64,000 bases of DNA, taken from J027 sp965215855. Its GTDB lineage: Bacteria > Chloroflexota > Anaerolineae > Aggregatilineales > J027. The position numbers and the translations under genes are program-made. Every line of letters begins with the position of its first letter. Within the stretch, counting starts at the first letter, position 1. Where the stretch lies: positions 2,046,001 through 2,110,000 of the forward strand of contig CBDCER010000003.1 in NCBI GenBank assembly GCA_965215855.1, in the 5' to 3' direction. The notes beneath the pieces are model-generated. The model made no database searches and was not told the origin of the DNA. It worked only from the letters and a program-made list of their open reading frames with translations. Positions 26,176 to 34,647 of the stretch are shown in pieces.

Positions 26176-27838
26176 CGAACGCTATCTGATCGTAGGCCTG
26201 GGCAATCCAGGTAAGGACTATGAAAACACGCGCCATAATATCGGCTTCCAAGTTATCGAAGCATTGGCGGCGGCCTATAGGTTGAAATTCGATCAGAAAA
26301 AATCCAAAGCTAGATATGCGGACGGGGTCATCGTCGGAAAGCGCGTCATCATCGTCAAACCCCAGACCTATATGAACCTCAGCGGCAATGCCGTCCGTGG
26401 CCTGATGGATTTCTACAAAATTCCAGTAGAACACCTGATGGTGATTTCGGATGACTTGGACACGCCATTGGGGATGCTGCGGATTCGCCCTAAAGGCGGG
26501 GCAGGCGGACAAAAAGGACTGCGCCATATTATCCAGCAAGTTGGCACACAGGATTTCGCGCGCACCAAGTTGGGTATTGGGCGGCCACCGGGCAAGATGG
26601 ACCCAGCTAGATATGTGCTGCGACCGTTTAAAGGTGATGATGCAATTCTGGCAACTGAGACAATTGACCGTGCAGTGAAAGCTATCGAAATCTGGTTGCA
26701 AGATGGCATTGATGCTGCAATGAATCGCCAGAACGGAACTGCAGAGGACGTGGCGGCACGGCTGGCAAAACAATCTTCCCCAAAAGTAAAACGCAGATCA
26801 AGGAAATCTAAAAGGAAGTTTGTCGAAATGAAATATAATCGCCTGGGCAATACTGGCCTACTGGTTTCGGAACTGGCCCTCGGCACGATGATTTTTGGTG
26901 AAACCCGTGATCGTTCGACGCCCGCTGATGAAGCTGCTCGCATCATTAAACGCTTCATTGATGCAGGCGGCAACCATATCGACACAGCAGATGTCTATGC
27001 TGATGGGCGTTCGGAGGAAATCGTCGGCAAGATCATCAAGCCTCAACGTGATCAGATTGTTTTGGCGACGAAAGTACGCTTCCCATGTGGGCAAGGCCCC
27101 AATGAAGTAGGGTTATCACGTCACCACATTATTGAAGGTGTCAACGCCAGCTTGCGTCGTCTGGATACCGACTATATTGATCTGTACTATATGCACGCTT
27201 GGGACCCACTGACGCCGATTGAAGAATCATTGCGGGCGTTTGATGATCTGGTGGCGGCAGGCAAAGTGCGTTATGTCGGTGTCTCGAATTTTAAAGCATG
27301 GCAGTTGATGAAATCGTTGGCGGTCAGCGATGCCAACAGCTGGGCACGTTTTGTTGCAGCGCAGTATCAATATAGCCTCGTGAAGCGCGATATTGAGTAT
27401 GAATTCACTGATTTACTGGCAACTGAGGGCGTTGGCCTGTGTCCCTGGGGGGCATTGGGTGGTGGGTTCCTATCCGGTAAATATACACCTGATCAACGCC
27501 CCGATGAAGGGCGTATCTCGACCACTCCCGGTCATGAGGAGGAGTCGTGGGAACGCCGTAACGTGGAACGTAATTGGAATATCATCGACGCGATGGGACA
27601 AATCACAGAGGCGCATAACGCTACCTATTCACAGGTTGCTCTGGCCTGGGTACGCCAACAGCCCTCCATCGCCAGCGTCATCATCGGAGTGCGGACAATG
27701 GCGCAACTCGAAGACAATCTGAAGTCCAGCACGGTCACCTTATCCACTGCTGAAATGTCGCGCCTGGATGCGGCCAGCACACTGCCCGAATTGTATCCGT
27801 ATCGTTTTATTACAGCCTATGCCGAGCGCAAAATCTGA
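26168..27838 (+). CDS. pth: Peptidyl-tRNA hydrolase fused in frame to an aldo/keto reductase
   Basis: A single 556-residue frame with no stop between two domains. Residues 1-190 are a complete Pth, which releases peptides from peptidyl-tRNA: YLIVGLGNPGKDYENTRHN with its catalytic His, KPQTYMNLSG and SDDLDTPLG. A basic linker (about 200-220, KVKRRSRKSKRK) follows. Residues 221-556 are a complete aldo/keto reductase: LGTMIFGET, the catalytic Asp-Tyr (DTADVYADG), and the NADPH-binding VIIGVRT. The ATG at 26828 opens the reductase and has AAAAGGAA about 10 bases upstream, so a separate reductase may also be made by internal initiation. The Pth start at 26168 is inside the previous gene (ATGAGTAA). 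The two activities have no known link. Confidence 0.85.
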   Translation: MSNERYLIVGLGNPGKDYENTRHNIGFQVIEALAAAYRLKFDQKKSKARYADGVIVGKRVIIVKPQTYMNLSGNAVRGLMDFYKIPVEHLMVISDDLDTPLGMLRIRPKGGAGGQKGLRHIIQQVGTQDFARTKLGIGRPPGKMDPARYVLRPFKGDDAILATETIDRAVKAIEIWLQDGIDAAMNRQNGTAEDVAARLAKQSSPKVKRRSRKSKRKFVEMKYNRLGNTGLLVSELALGTMIFGETRDRSTPADEAARIIKRFIDAGGNHIDTADVYADGRSEEIVGKIIKPQRDQIVLATKVRFPCGQGPNEVGLSRHHIIEGVNASLRRLDTDYIDLYYMHAWDPLTPIEESLRAFDDLVAAGKVRYVGVSNFKAWQLMKSLAVSDANSWARFVAAQYQYSLVKRDIEYEFTDLLATEGVGLCPWGALGGGFLSGKYTPDQRPDEGRISTTPGHEEESWERRNVERNWNIIDAMGQITEAHNATYSQVALAWVRQQPSIASVIIGVRTMAQLEDNLKSSTVTLSTAEMSRLDAASTLPELYPYRFITAYAERKI

Positions 27839-27849
27839 TATAATCATAC

Positions 27850-27923
27850 GGGGAAAAAGCGCACTTTCCCCCCACTCATTCAAACAAGCAAATAAGGGAG
27901 CGGGTTTCGGCAACTCGTTCCCT
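27850..27923 (+). terminator. Two tandem hairpins before mfd
   Basis: GGGGAAA (27850-27856) pairs with TTTCCCC (27865-27871). AGGGAGCG (27895-27902) pairs with CGTTCCCT (27916-27923). Neither has a good T-run, so they may be leader structure of mfd rather than classical terminators. Confidence 0.35.
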
Positions 27924-27946
27924 CATTCCCCAAACAGGATTATCAT

Positions 27947-30900
27947 ATGCACCTGACAGGACTACTCGATATGTTGTCCGCAACTTCGACGTTCAATGAT
28001 CTGATTGAGCGTCTGGAAAGGGGCGAAACAGCTCCCAGTCAAGCTGTGGTGCGTTCCGCTCGTCCTTTTGTTGTCGCAGCATTGGCTCACCAGCTGCAAA
28101 TTCCTGTGTTGGTCGTCACTGGCCGTGTTGACCGTGCCTACAATATCGCCGAGCAATTGCTGGCCTGGCTACCGCAAGCGCGTGTTCTGCGGCTTCAGGA
28201 GCCAACAGCTATGTTTTATGAACGCGCTCCCTGGACAGCTAACATCATCCGGGCACGGTTGCAAACACTGGCAGCGCTAGCTCCGCCTATCCCCACGAAA
28301 TCCGGCCCTTCATTGCCACAAGAATCTCCGCCTATCATTGTGACATCGGCCTATGTGCTGATGCAAAAGACGCTGCCTGCCCGCGATTTCCGAGTAGGAT
28401 CCAGGCAATTCCATATCCGACAGCGCATCGACCTGGAGAAAATGTTAAGTTATCTGGTATCAGTGGGTTACGAGGCAACTTCGGTGGTCACTGCACCTGG
28501 TACATTCTGTCGGCGCGGTGGCATTCTGGATGTCTTTCCTCCGGCTGCTGAGTTTCCGGTACGGATTGAGTTTTTCGGTGATGAGATCGACAGCCTCCGC
28601 ACATTTCGGCCCGAAACCCAACGTTCACACGAAGCGATTGAAACTTTTGTCACCACACCCGCCCGCGAAGCCACACCCAAAGCTTTGCAAACTCTGGCAG
28701 CGCGGTTGAAGGATTGGTTTACCACACTGCCTGATCCTGCTAAAGATGTCACATCGCCGTTAGCCGATTTTAGCACGCTCCAAAGCGGGGTAACGTTTCC
28801 GCACGCCGAGTATTATCTGCCGTTCGTTTACCGCAATGCGGCCAGTTTGCTCGATTATCTACCGGATGAGGCACTAATCGTGGTCGAGAGTTGGAACACT
28901 TTACAGGATACTATCGGTGAATTGGAGACGCAGGCGATCGAATTGCGCGAAGATAGGCTGGAAGCGAATCAACTGCCGCCTGACGCGCCACTGGCCTATC
29001 ATACCTGGGACGATTTGCATGAGTCATTAGAGACTCGCACGCCATTGCATCTAGGTCAACCAGAAGTGGTTGGCAATGGTGACGGTGTCGTAGGTGATAT
29101 GTTTACCCCTGGGCCACGCTTCGGTGGGCAGTTGCGGTTGTTCCTCGACCATCTGCAAAACGGTGAGCAGGCTATCGTTGTTACTCGCCAGGCCCAGCGC
29201 ATCGCTGAACTCTGGAGTGAACGCAGCGATGAGGAAATCATTCCCTGGGCACATATCGACAACCTAGATGCGTTGCCAGACATCGCGTTCGTTGAGGGGG
29301 AACTAGCTGGAGGGTGGGTACTCGATATTCAGGGGCAACGTCGCCGGAATCTATTTACCGATGCCGAAATCTTTGGCTGGAAACGTCCGGAACCGCGTCG
29401 CCGAGTGCAGAAACGCCCAGTCAACCCCGAAGCCTACTTCGCTGACCTAGAAGAAGGCGATTATGTAGTGCATGTCGATTATGGAATTGGCTGCTTTCAG
29501 GGCATTCAAAAACGTCGCCTGCAAGATACTGAGCGAGAATATCTGGTAGTGGGCTATGCGGGTAACGATATGCTGTATGTGCCGATTCATCAGGCGGATC
29601 GGTTGTCGAAATATGTCGGCACCCAAAAAGGCCAGCCTACGCTCAACCGATTGGGGACACAGGATTGGTCGCGCACTCGCAAACGTACCCAGCAGGCTGT
29701 TCAAGATGCTGCCGAGGAATTGCTAGATTTATACGCGGCCCGCAATGTCATTCAAGGCCATGCCTTCAGCCCTGACACGCCCTGGCAACACGAGCTGGAG
29801 GCATCTTTTCCATATGTGGAAACGGATGACCAGATACAGGCATTGCGCGAGGTCAAAACTGATATGGAAAGTAGCCGCCCAATGGATCGCCTGATGTGTG
29901 GCGATGCAGGGTATGGTAAGACGGAGGTTGCTTTGCGGGCAGCGTTCAAAGCAGTGATGGATGGCAAGCAGGTGGCGCTCTTGGTTCCGACCACTGTTCT
30001 GGCCCAACAACATTACACCACGTTTGCTCACCGACTGGTCGCTTTTCCCGTTAACGTCGAGATGCTTTCGCGCTTTCGCACCCCTGCCGAGCAACGTAGT
30101 ATTTTGTTCGATACCTTTGAAGGCCGAGTTGATATTCTGATCGGTACCCATCGCATCTTGCAAGAGGATGTGCATTTCAAGAATCTGGGATTGCTCATTA
30201 TTGATGAGGAGCAGCGTTTTGGCGTCACCCATAAAGAGCGCCTGAAAAAGATGCGAACCGAAGTCGATGTATTGACCATGACCGCCACGCCGATCCCGCG
30301 CACGCTCTACATGGGCCTGACCGGATTGCGCGACATCTGCCTGATCCAGACTCCGCCGGAAGAGCGCCTGCCAGTCTTGAACCATGTGGGCGTATTTGAT
30401 GAAAAACTGGTGCGCCAAGCTATTTTGCGTGAACTGGATCGGGGCGGGCAAGTGTTTTTCGTCCACAATCGCGTGCGAACCATCTATACCATTGCAGATC
30501 GTTTGCGACGGCTGGTGCCCGAAGCCACCATTGCTATTGGACATGGTCAGATGAGTGAACACCAGCTTGAAGATGTGATGACCGATTTCGTCAATGGTGA
30601 ATACGATGTGCTGGTTTCGACGACTATCATCGAAAATGGCATTGATATTCCCAACGCCAACACCATCATCATTGACCGGGCAGATCGTTTTGGTCTATCT
30701 CAACTCTACCAGTTACGGGGGCGGGTCGGGCGCAGCGCTAACCAGGGCTACGTATATTTCTTCCATCCCCGCAACCAACCGTTGACTCCCGAAGCGCGGG
30801 CGCGGCTGGATACCATCAACGAATATACCGATCTGGGAGCGGGAATGTCGATTGCGGTTCGTGACCTAGAAATACGGGGCATGGGCGATTTGCTAGGATT

Positions 30901-31474
30901 GCGCCAAAGTGGATACATCGACGCGGTCGGTTTCCATCTCTATACACAAATGTTGACTGAATCCGTGCATTCGCTGAAAGATCATAAATCGCAGCCATCT
31001 ACAGCGCCCCAAGAGCCAGCCGTTCGTCCGCCTGTCACAATTGATTTGCCGCTGCCTGCCTATATCCCCACCGATTTCATTGATGATATGGCGCTACGTG
31101 TTCAACTTTATCGCCGCCTTGCCAATATCGAGTCGGTAGCTGAATTGGACGCGATGGAAGCCGAATTACAGGACCGCTTTGGGAAACCACCTAAAGCAGT
31201 ACGGGGATTGCTCTATCAGATTCGGGTCAAGTTGCTAGCGCAGATGGCTGGTGCAACAGGTATCTCCACTGAGCGTTCGCGTTTGTCGATACGCTTGCCA
31301 TACTTAGGCAGCATAGATCGAGTCGCTTTGCAAAGCCAACTCGGCCAGTCGATTAGCGTCAGCCGGACTGCCATCTGGATTCCGATGGATGAGGAGGACG
31401 AGGTATGGCCGCAGATGTTGATCGAACTGTTGAATCAATTGCGGCGCGAGACATATCGGGCCGGTATGTATTAA
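27947..31474 (+). CDS. mfd: Transcription-repair coupling factor
   Basis: A 1175-residue DNA translocase that removes stalled RNA polymerase and recruits UvrA. Order of parts: UvrB-like N-terminal module, RNA-polymerase-interacting (CarD-like) domain around 500 (YVVHVDYGIGCFQG), and helicase motifs from about 650 (Walker A GDAGYGKTEVALRAA, DEEQRFGV, TATPIPRT, then QLRGRVGRS). The C-terminal UvrA-regulating domain completes it. The full length is normal. The last bases (TTAA) overlap the stop of the convergent tag gene, so two DNA repair genes meet tail to tail. Confidence 0.96.
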   Translation: MHLTGLLDMLSATSTFNDLIERLERGETAPSQAVVRSARPFVVAALAHQLQIPVLVVTGRVDRAYNIAEQLLAWLPQARVLRLQEPTAMFYERAPWTANIIRARLQTLAALAPPIPTKSGPSLPQESPPIIVTSAYVLMQKTLPARDFRVGSRQFHIRQRIDLEKMLSYLVSVGYEATSVVTAPGTFCRRGGILDVFPPAAEFPVRIEFFGDEIDSLRTFRPETQRSHEAIETFVTTPAREATPKALQTLAARLKDWFTTLPDPAKDVTSPLADFSTLQSGVTFPHAEYYLPFVYRNAASLLDYLPDEALIVVESWNTLQDTIGELETQAIELREDRLEANQLPPDAPLAYHTWDDLHESLETRTPLHLGQPEVVGNGDGVVGDMFTPGPRFGGQLRLFLDHLQNGEQAIVVTRQAQRIAELWSERSDEEIIPWAHIDNLDALPDIAFVEGELAGGWVLDIQGQRRRNLFTDAEIFGWKRPEPRRRVQKRPVNPEAYFADLEEGDYVVHVDYGIGCFQGIQKRRLQDTEREYLVVGYAGNDMLYVPIHQADRLSKYVGTQKGQPTLNRLGTQDWSRTRKRTQQAVQDAAEELLDLYAARNVIQGHAFSPDTPWQHELEASFPYVETDDQIQALREVKTDMESSRPMDRLMCGDAGYGKTEVALRAAFKAVMDGKQVALLVPTTVLAQQHYTTFAHRLVAFPVNVEMLSRFRTPAEQRSILFDTFEGRVDILIGTHRILQEDVHFKNLGLLIIDEEQRFGVTHKERLKKMRTEVDVLTMTATPIPRTLYMGLTGLRDICLIQTPPEERLPVLNHVGVFDEKLVRQAILRELDRGGQVFFVHNRVRTIYTIADRLRRLVPEATIAIGHGQMSEHQLEDVMTDFVNGEYDVLVSTTIIENGIDIPNANTIIIDRADRFGLSQLYQLRGRVGRSANQGYVYFFHPRNQPLTPEARARLDTINEYTDLGAGMSIAVRDLEIRGMGDLLGLRQSGYIDAVGFHLYTQMLTESVHSLKDHKSQPSTAPQEPAVRPPVTIDLPLPAYIPTDFIDDMALRVQLYRRLANIESVAELDAMEAELQDRFGKPPKAVRGLLYQIRVKLLAQMAGATGISTERSRLSIRLPYLGSIDRVALQSQLGQSISVSRTAIWIPMDEEDEVWPQMLIELLNQLRRETYRAGMY

Positions 31475-32040
31475 CCGCGCAAGTCAGCATAACGAAAGCA
31501 GCTAATTAGGTGATCGTTGACCATGCCTGTCGCCTGCATAAACGCATAACAGATGGTGGGGCCAACAAAACTGAATCCACGTTTGCGTAAGTTTTTGCTC
31601 ATCGCTACCGATTCGGGTGTCTGGGTAGGAATATCGGAATCTGTTTCCCAGGCATTCTGAATCGTTTTCCCACCCACAAATTGCCAGAGGTACACATCCA
31701 GGCTGCCGAATTCCTCCTGAATGGCGAGGCAGGCCTGGGCATTCTTGATTGCTGAGTTGATCTTCTGGCGGTTGCGGATGATGCCGGTATCTTGCAGCAG
31801 TGCCTCAACTTTGGCATCGTCATAGGCGGCCACCAAGCGTGGGTCGAAATCATCGAACGCCCGACGATAGCCCGCGCGGCGTTGTAGGATGGTCAGCCAG
31901 CTTAATCCAGCCTGTGCCTCATCCAATACCAGCATTTCAAAGAGGTGGCGGTCATCATGCACGGGCACACCCCATTCCTCGTCGTGGTAAGCAACGTAGA
32001 TGGGTTTGTTGCCCACCCACTCGCAGCGTGGCGTTGTCAT
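31471..32040 (-). CDS. tag: DNA-3-methyladenine glycosylase I
   Basis: Excises 3-methyladenine from alkylated DNA in base excision repair. The 189 residues match Tag. It starts with CEWVG and YHDEEWGVP, carries the FVGPTICYAFMQATG segment, and ends NDHLISCFR, so the zinc-binding Cys/His set is intact. It has a strong ribosome site (AAAGGAG, six bases before ATG) ten bases after the TIR-UDG gene. It is therefore probably the last gene of a three-gene operon carrying two DNA glycosylases. Confidence 0.95.
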   Translation of the reverse strand: MTTPRCEWVGNKPIYVAYHDEEWGVPVHDDRHLFEMLVLDEAQAGLSWLTILQRRAGYRRAFDDFDPRLVAAYDDAKVEALLQDTGIIRNRQKINSAIKNAQACLAIQEEFGSLDVYLWQFVGGKTIQNAWETDSDIPTQTPESVAMSKNLRKRGFSFVGPTICYAFMQATGMVNDHLISCFRYADLRG

Positions 32041-32050
32041 GGTCGCTCCT

Positions 32051-33145
32051 TTAAATAAACAGCTTCAATTTCTCAAAATCTTTTTGCAGCACATCTTTTT
32101 GGCTGGCGCTATAGAGTACCACCGCCGGATGGTAGAACGGCACAACATGGATTTCGCCATAGGGCAATGCTGTTTTGATAAGTTTGCCATGCAACTGGCT
32201 AATTTTCCCGCGCTTTTCCGGTAAGTCCAGTTTTTTCAACATATACTGCATAGCAAAGCGACCCAATGTCACAATCACGGCGGGCTGGATGATGTCGATG
32301 ATGCGGTCTACAAATGGTGTATAAAATGCGATTTCCTCTGGCCTGGGGTCGCGTTTTTCCGCAGTCCAATCATGCAGGATATTGGTCAAATAGACATCTT
32401 CACGCTGGAGGTTGATGCTTTGCAACATCTCTGCCAACACATCGCCTGATGGCCCGCAAAATGGCCGTCCCTGGTTAGCTTCATTTTTGCCTGGTGCTTC
32501 ACCAATGAACAGAATGTTTGCGTCGGGATTGCCTTCGCCCAGCACCGGGAAGAAGCGGTTTTCGATGCGGATTGCGTAAAGCGGCGAGTCACTGGCGTTC
32601 ACCAGATCATCACGAACAACTTTAAGCGCAGCCTCTTTTTGGCGCAGCATCTCTGGGTCAGCAGCGAGTTTGAAAGATGGGTGTGACGGGATTGCATCTT
32701 TGATGGCATCCACCAGTTGCTCAACATCATAGGCAAAACGGCTGTGACTGAGTTCGATGGCGTTGCGACGTGAGAGGGCAGCAATGTCGTCAGGTAATGT
32801 GGTGGGCTTGGGCATTTTGGCGCGGCCTACCAATGCGGGAATCACCAACTTGTCTTGTTTGAGGGCACTGGCGATTTCGATGCGAACATAGTCGTTCCAT
32901 TGCTCCAAGCGGCGTTTGCCACTATCATCCTTGATGTTCAACCACTGTGGCCCAATCATGGCGATGAATACATCGCAGGCAGCAACGGCTTTCTCTAATT
33001 CGGTGATGAAATCTTTCCCCGGCTCGATGCTGCTGACGTCCATGAAAATATCGTCGGGGGAAAAATGCTGCACCAGATGGTCATAAAGGCGGCCTACATA
33101 GCCTTCGCTATCCTGGCGGCGATAGTTGATGAAAATGCGACTCAT
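32051..33145 (-). CDS. TIR domain fused to family-4-like uracil-DNA glycosylase
   Basis: A 364-residue fusion. Residues 2-140 are a bacterial TIR domain: RIFINYRRQDSEGYVGRLYD, FMDVSSIEPG, IGPQWL, and YVRIEIASAL with Glu90 at the site used by TIR NADases. Residues about 185-364 follow family-4 UDG: GEGNPDANILFIGEAPGKNE (motif A) and HPAVVLYS (motif B, His339). The four cysteines that hold the iron-sulfur cluster in family 4 align with Ala184, Ser187, Asp259 and Tyr275, so the cluster is lost. The ATG at 33145 is chosen because GGAG lies seven bases upstream; a GTG at 33151 is too close. It lies between the esterase and tag genes with gaps of about 20 and 10 bases. DNA-damage-linked signalling or antiviral defence is inferred, not shown. 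Confidence 0.9.
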   Translation of the reverse strand: MSRIFINYRRQDSEGYVGRLYDHLVQHFSPDDIFMDVSSIEPGKDFITELEKAVAACDVFIAMIGPQWLNIKDDSGKRRLEQWNDYVRIEIASALKQDKLVIPALVGRAKMPKPTTLPDDIAALSRRNAIELSHSRFAYDVEQLVDAIKDAIPSHPSFKLAADPEMLRQKEAALKVVRDDLVNASDSPLYAIRIENRFFPVLGEGNPDANILFIGEAPGKNEANQGRPFCGPSGDVLAEMLQSINLQREDVYLTNILHDWTAEKRDPRPEEIAFYTPFVDRIIDIIQPAVIVTLGRFAMQYMLKKLDLPEKRGKISQLHGKLIKTALPYGEIHVVPFYHPAVVLYSASQKDVLQKDFEKLKLFI

Positions 33146-33166
33146 GCACACACTCCGTCGTTCACT

Positions 33167-33796
33167 CTACACATTAAAGAATTCAAGCATGGCGGCGGCC
33201 ATTTCGTCAAGTTGGTTGACGAGCGTATGGCCGGATTCGAGCAGCCGTAATTCGACATTAGCGCGGTTTTCAGCGAATGTAACGCTGCCACGATGATCGA
33301 CGACATCATCATGTTTGCCATGAAGAATCAATACGGGCAACTCAATCTGGACTTGATCTGATTGGTAGCGTTCCACATCCTCGGCGAATTGGTAGTGCAA
33401 TGGGCGTTCTTCGTTGTAGGCATGGTGGAAAATCGGGGTGTGGCCGGTTTCGCGCCACAAGCGGGTGATTTCGTCTTCGGGCCAGATTTTTTGTGAGACT
33501 GGTGCGAGCAGAACGACCTTTGTGATACGTGGCGGACGATGGCGGTTCAGGTAATGTGTGGTCACGAAGCCACCCATGCTGGAGCCGATTAAATATATTG
33601 GTCCTGGTGGGCAATCTTCGACTTCCTGGGCAACACGCTCAATCATGGCGGTTACGGTTAATTTCTCGAAAGATGGCACATTCAGATCTGGCGCACGGTA
33701 TTGCACGCCGCGTTTTTCAAATAATTCCCGAAACCATAAACCTTTTGTGCCGTTGGGTGATGATGCAAAGCCATGCAGATAGATGACAGTTGCCAT
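33167..33796 (-). CDS. YqiA/YcfP-family alpha/beta-hydrolase (esterase)
   Basis: A 209-residue single-domain hydrolase beginning VIYLHGFASSPNGTK. The nucleophile Ser is in GSSMGGF, the acid Asp in LHGKHDDVV and the catalytic His in LESGHTLV. YqiA-type enzymes hydrolyse short acyl or thioesters and the natural substrate is unknown. AGGAG lies eight bases before the ATG. It is the first gene of the apparent operon with TIR-UDG and tag. Confidence 0.85.
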   Translation of the reverse strand: MATVIYLHGFASSPNGTKGLWFRELFEKRGVQYRAPDLNVPSFEKLTVTAMIERVAQEVEDCPPGPIYLIGSSMGGFVTTHYLNRHRPPRITKVVLLAPVSQKIWPEDEITRLWRETGHTPIFHHAYNEERPLHYQFAEDVERYQSDQVQIELPVLILHGKHDDVVDHRGSVTFAENRANVELRLLESGHTLVNQLDEMAAAMLEFFNV

Positions 33797-34190
33797 AACG
33801 AAAATCTCCTGTTGTGTACGTTTGCCATTGTACCGCAGATATTTGTAGGCTGTTTGGCTATAAAAATTTGTTGCAGCAAGAGGGGGCTTGATAACCTAAA
33901 AATACTACTCGGATTTTCTGGAAAAAATCACTATGTTTTGATGAGAAAACATTCGAAAAGTATCGCGAAAATTTTCAAAAAAAGGGTGTCATTTATCGGA
34001 CATTTAATGGACAAAATTGGGTGTTTTGGGAACACGGCGAGGCGTTTGGTGCAGGTTTCGGGGCGGAAAGTTGACAAATGGGGGTTGCTGGCATAATCGT
34101 CAACGCGATTTTGTTGGTAAACCATGTTTTCGATCAGCAGAGATGGCGCGTGGGCATGATAAAATGGGGTGCATACAGGAGGATGTTCAC
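33797..34190. other. AT-rich divergent intergenic region
   Basis: About 390 bases, visibly more AT-rich than its surroundings around 33880-34020. It separates the esterase/TIR-UDG/tag operon from the plus-strand hypothetical gene. Apart from a promoter-like pair, I see no RNA gene or coding frame. Confidence 0.5.
34071..34097 (+). promoter_or_regulatory. Candidate sigma-70 promoter
   Basis: TTGACA at 34071-34076 and CATAAT at 34092-34097 with a 15-base spacer, about 95 bases before the next plus-strand start. The spacing is short, so this is tentative. Confidence 0.35.
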
Positions 34191-34568
34191 ATGAGCCATT
34201 CGAGAAAGAAGTTGCGGAAAATTGTGGTTGATGGCGAGCCGTACTTGTGGTGTTTCAAAAACTACTTCGATTTCTATAGCGGAATACTTGTAGTGTATTG
34301 CAAAGCGTATAAGTATGGGCAATTGGAAGTTCACTATCCGGAAGATGAGTTTTGGGATTGGAGTCCTTTTGGCGTTCAGATTGTCGATCTACATGACCCT
34401 GAAAGATATTTGAATATTCACGAGCCGGAAACGGTTGCCAGAGTGATTCGATATGCTCGCCAACACCTCGATTGGAATCCACAAGAACATAAAGCGCCAC
34501 TCATCATTGAGCATGGCTTTGAGATTCTGAAAAAGGTGGGATATATCGCTGTGCCTAGAGAAACCTAA
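34191..34568 (+). CDS. Hypothetical protein
   Basis: A 125-residue soluble protein rich in aromatic residues (EPYLWCFKNYFDFYSG, DEFWDWSPFG), with no signal peptide and no family I recognise. The frame stays open back to 34017, but the ATG at 34191 has an ideal AGGAGG eight bases upstream and the upstream part has no coding look. It lies 79 bases before the LCP gene. Confidence 0.65.
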   Translation: MSHSRKKLRKIVVDGEPYLWCFKNYFDFYSGILVVYCKAYKYGQLEVHYPEDEFWDWSPFGVQIVDLHDPERYLNIHEPETVARVIRYARQHLDWNPQEHKAPLIIEHGFEILKKVGYIAVPRET

Positions 34569-34647
34569 CAGCAATCCCGCTCCAGATTCGCCGACATTGA
34601 GCTAAAAGATGTTTGCCGCTACAATAGCTGGCAAGGAGAATCTGGTA

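Noticed and set aside
29729..30562. A 277-codon minus-strand ORF inside mfd
   Set aside because: It is antisense to the conserved helicase motifs of Mfd and shows no domain.
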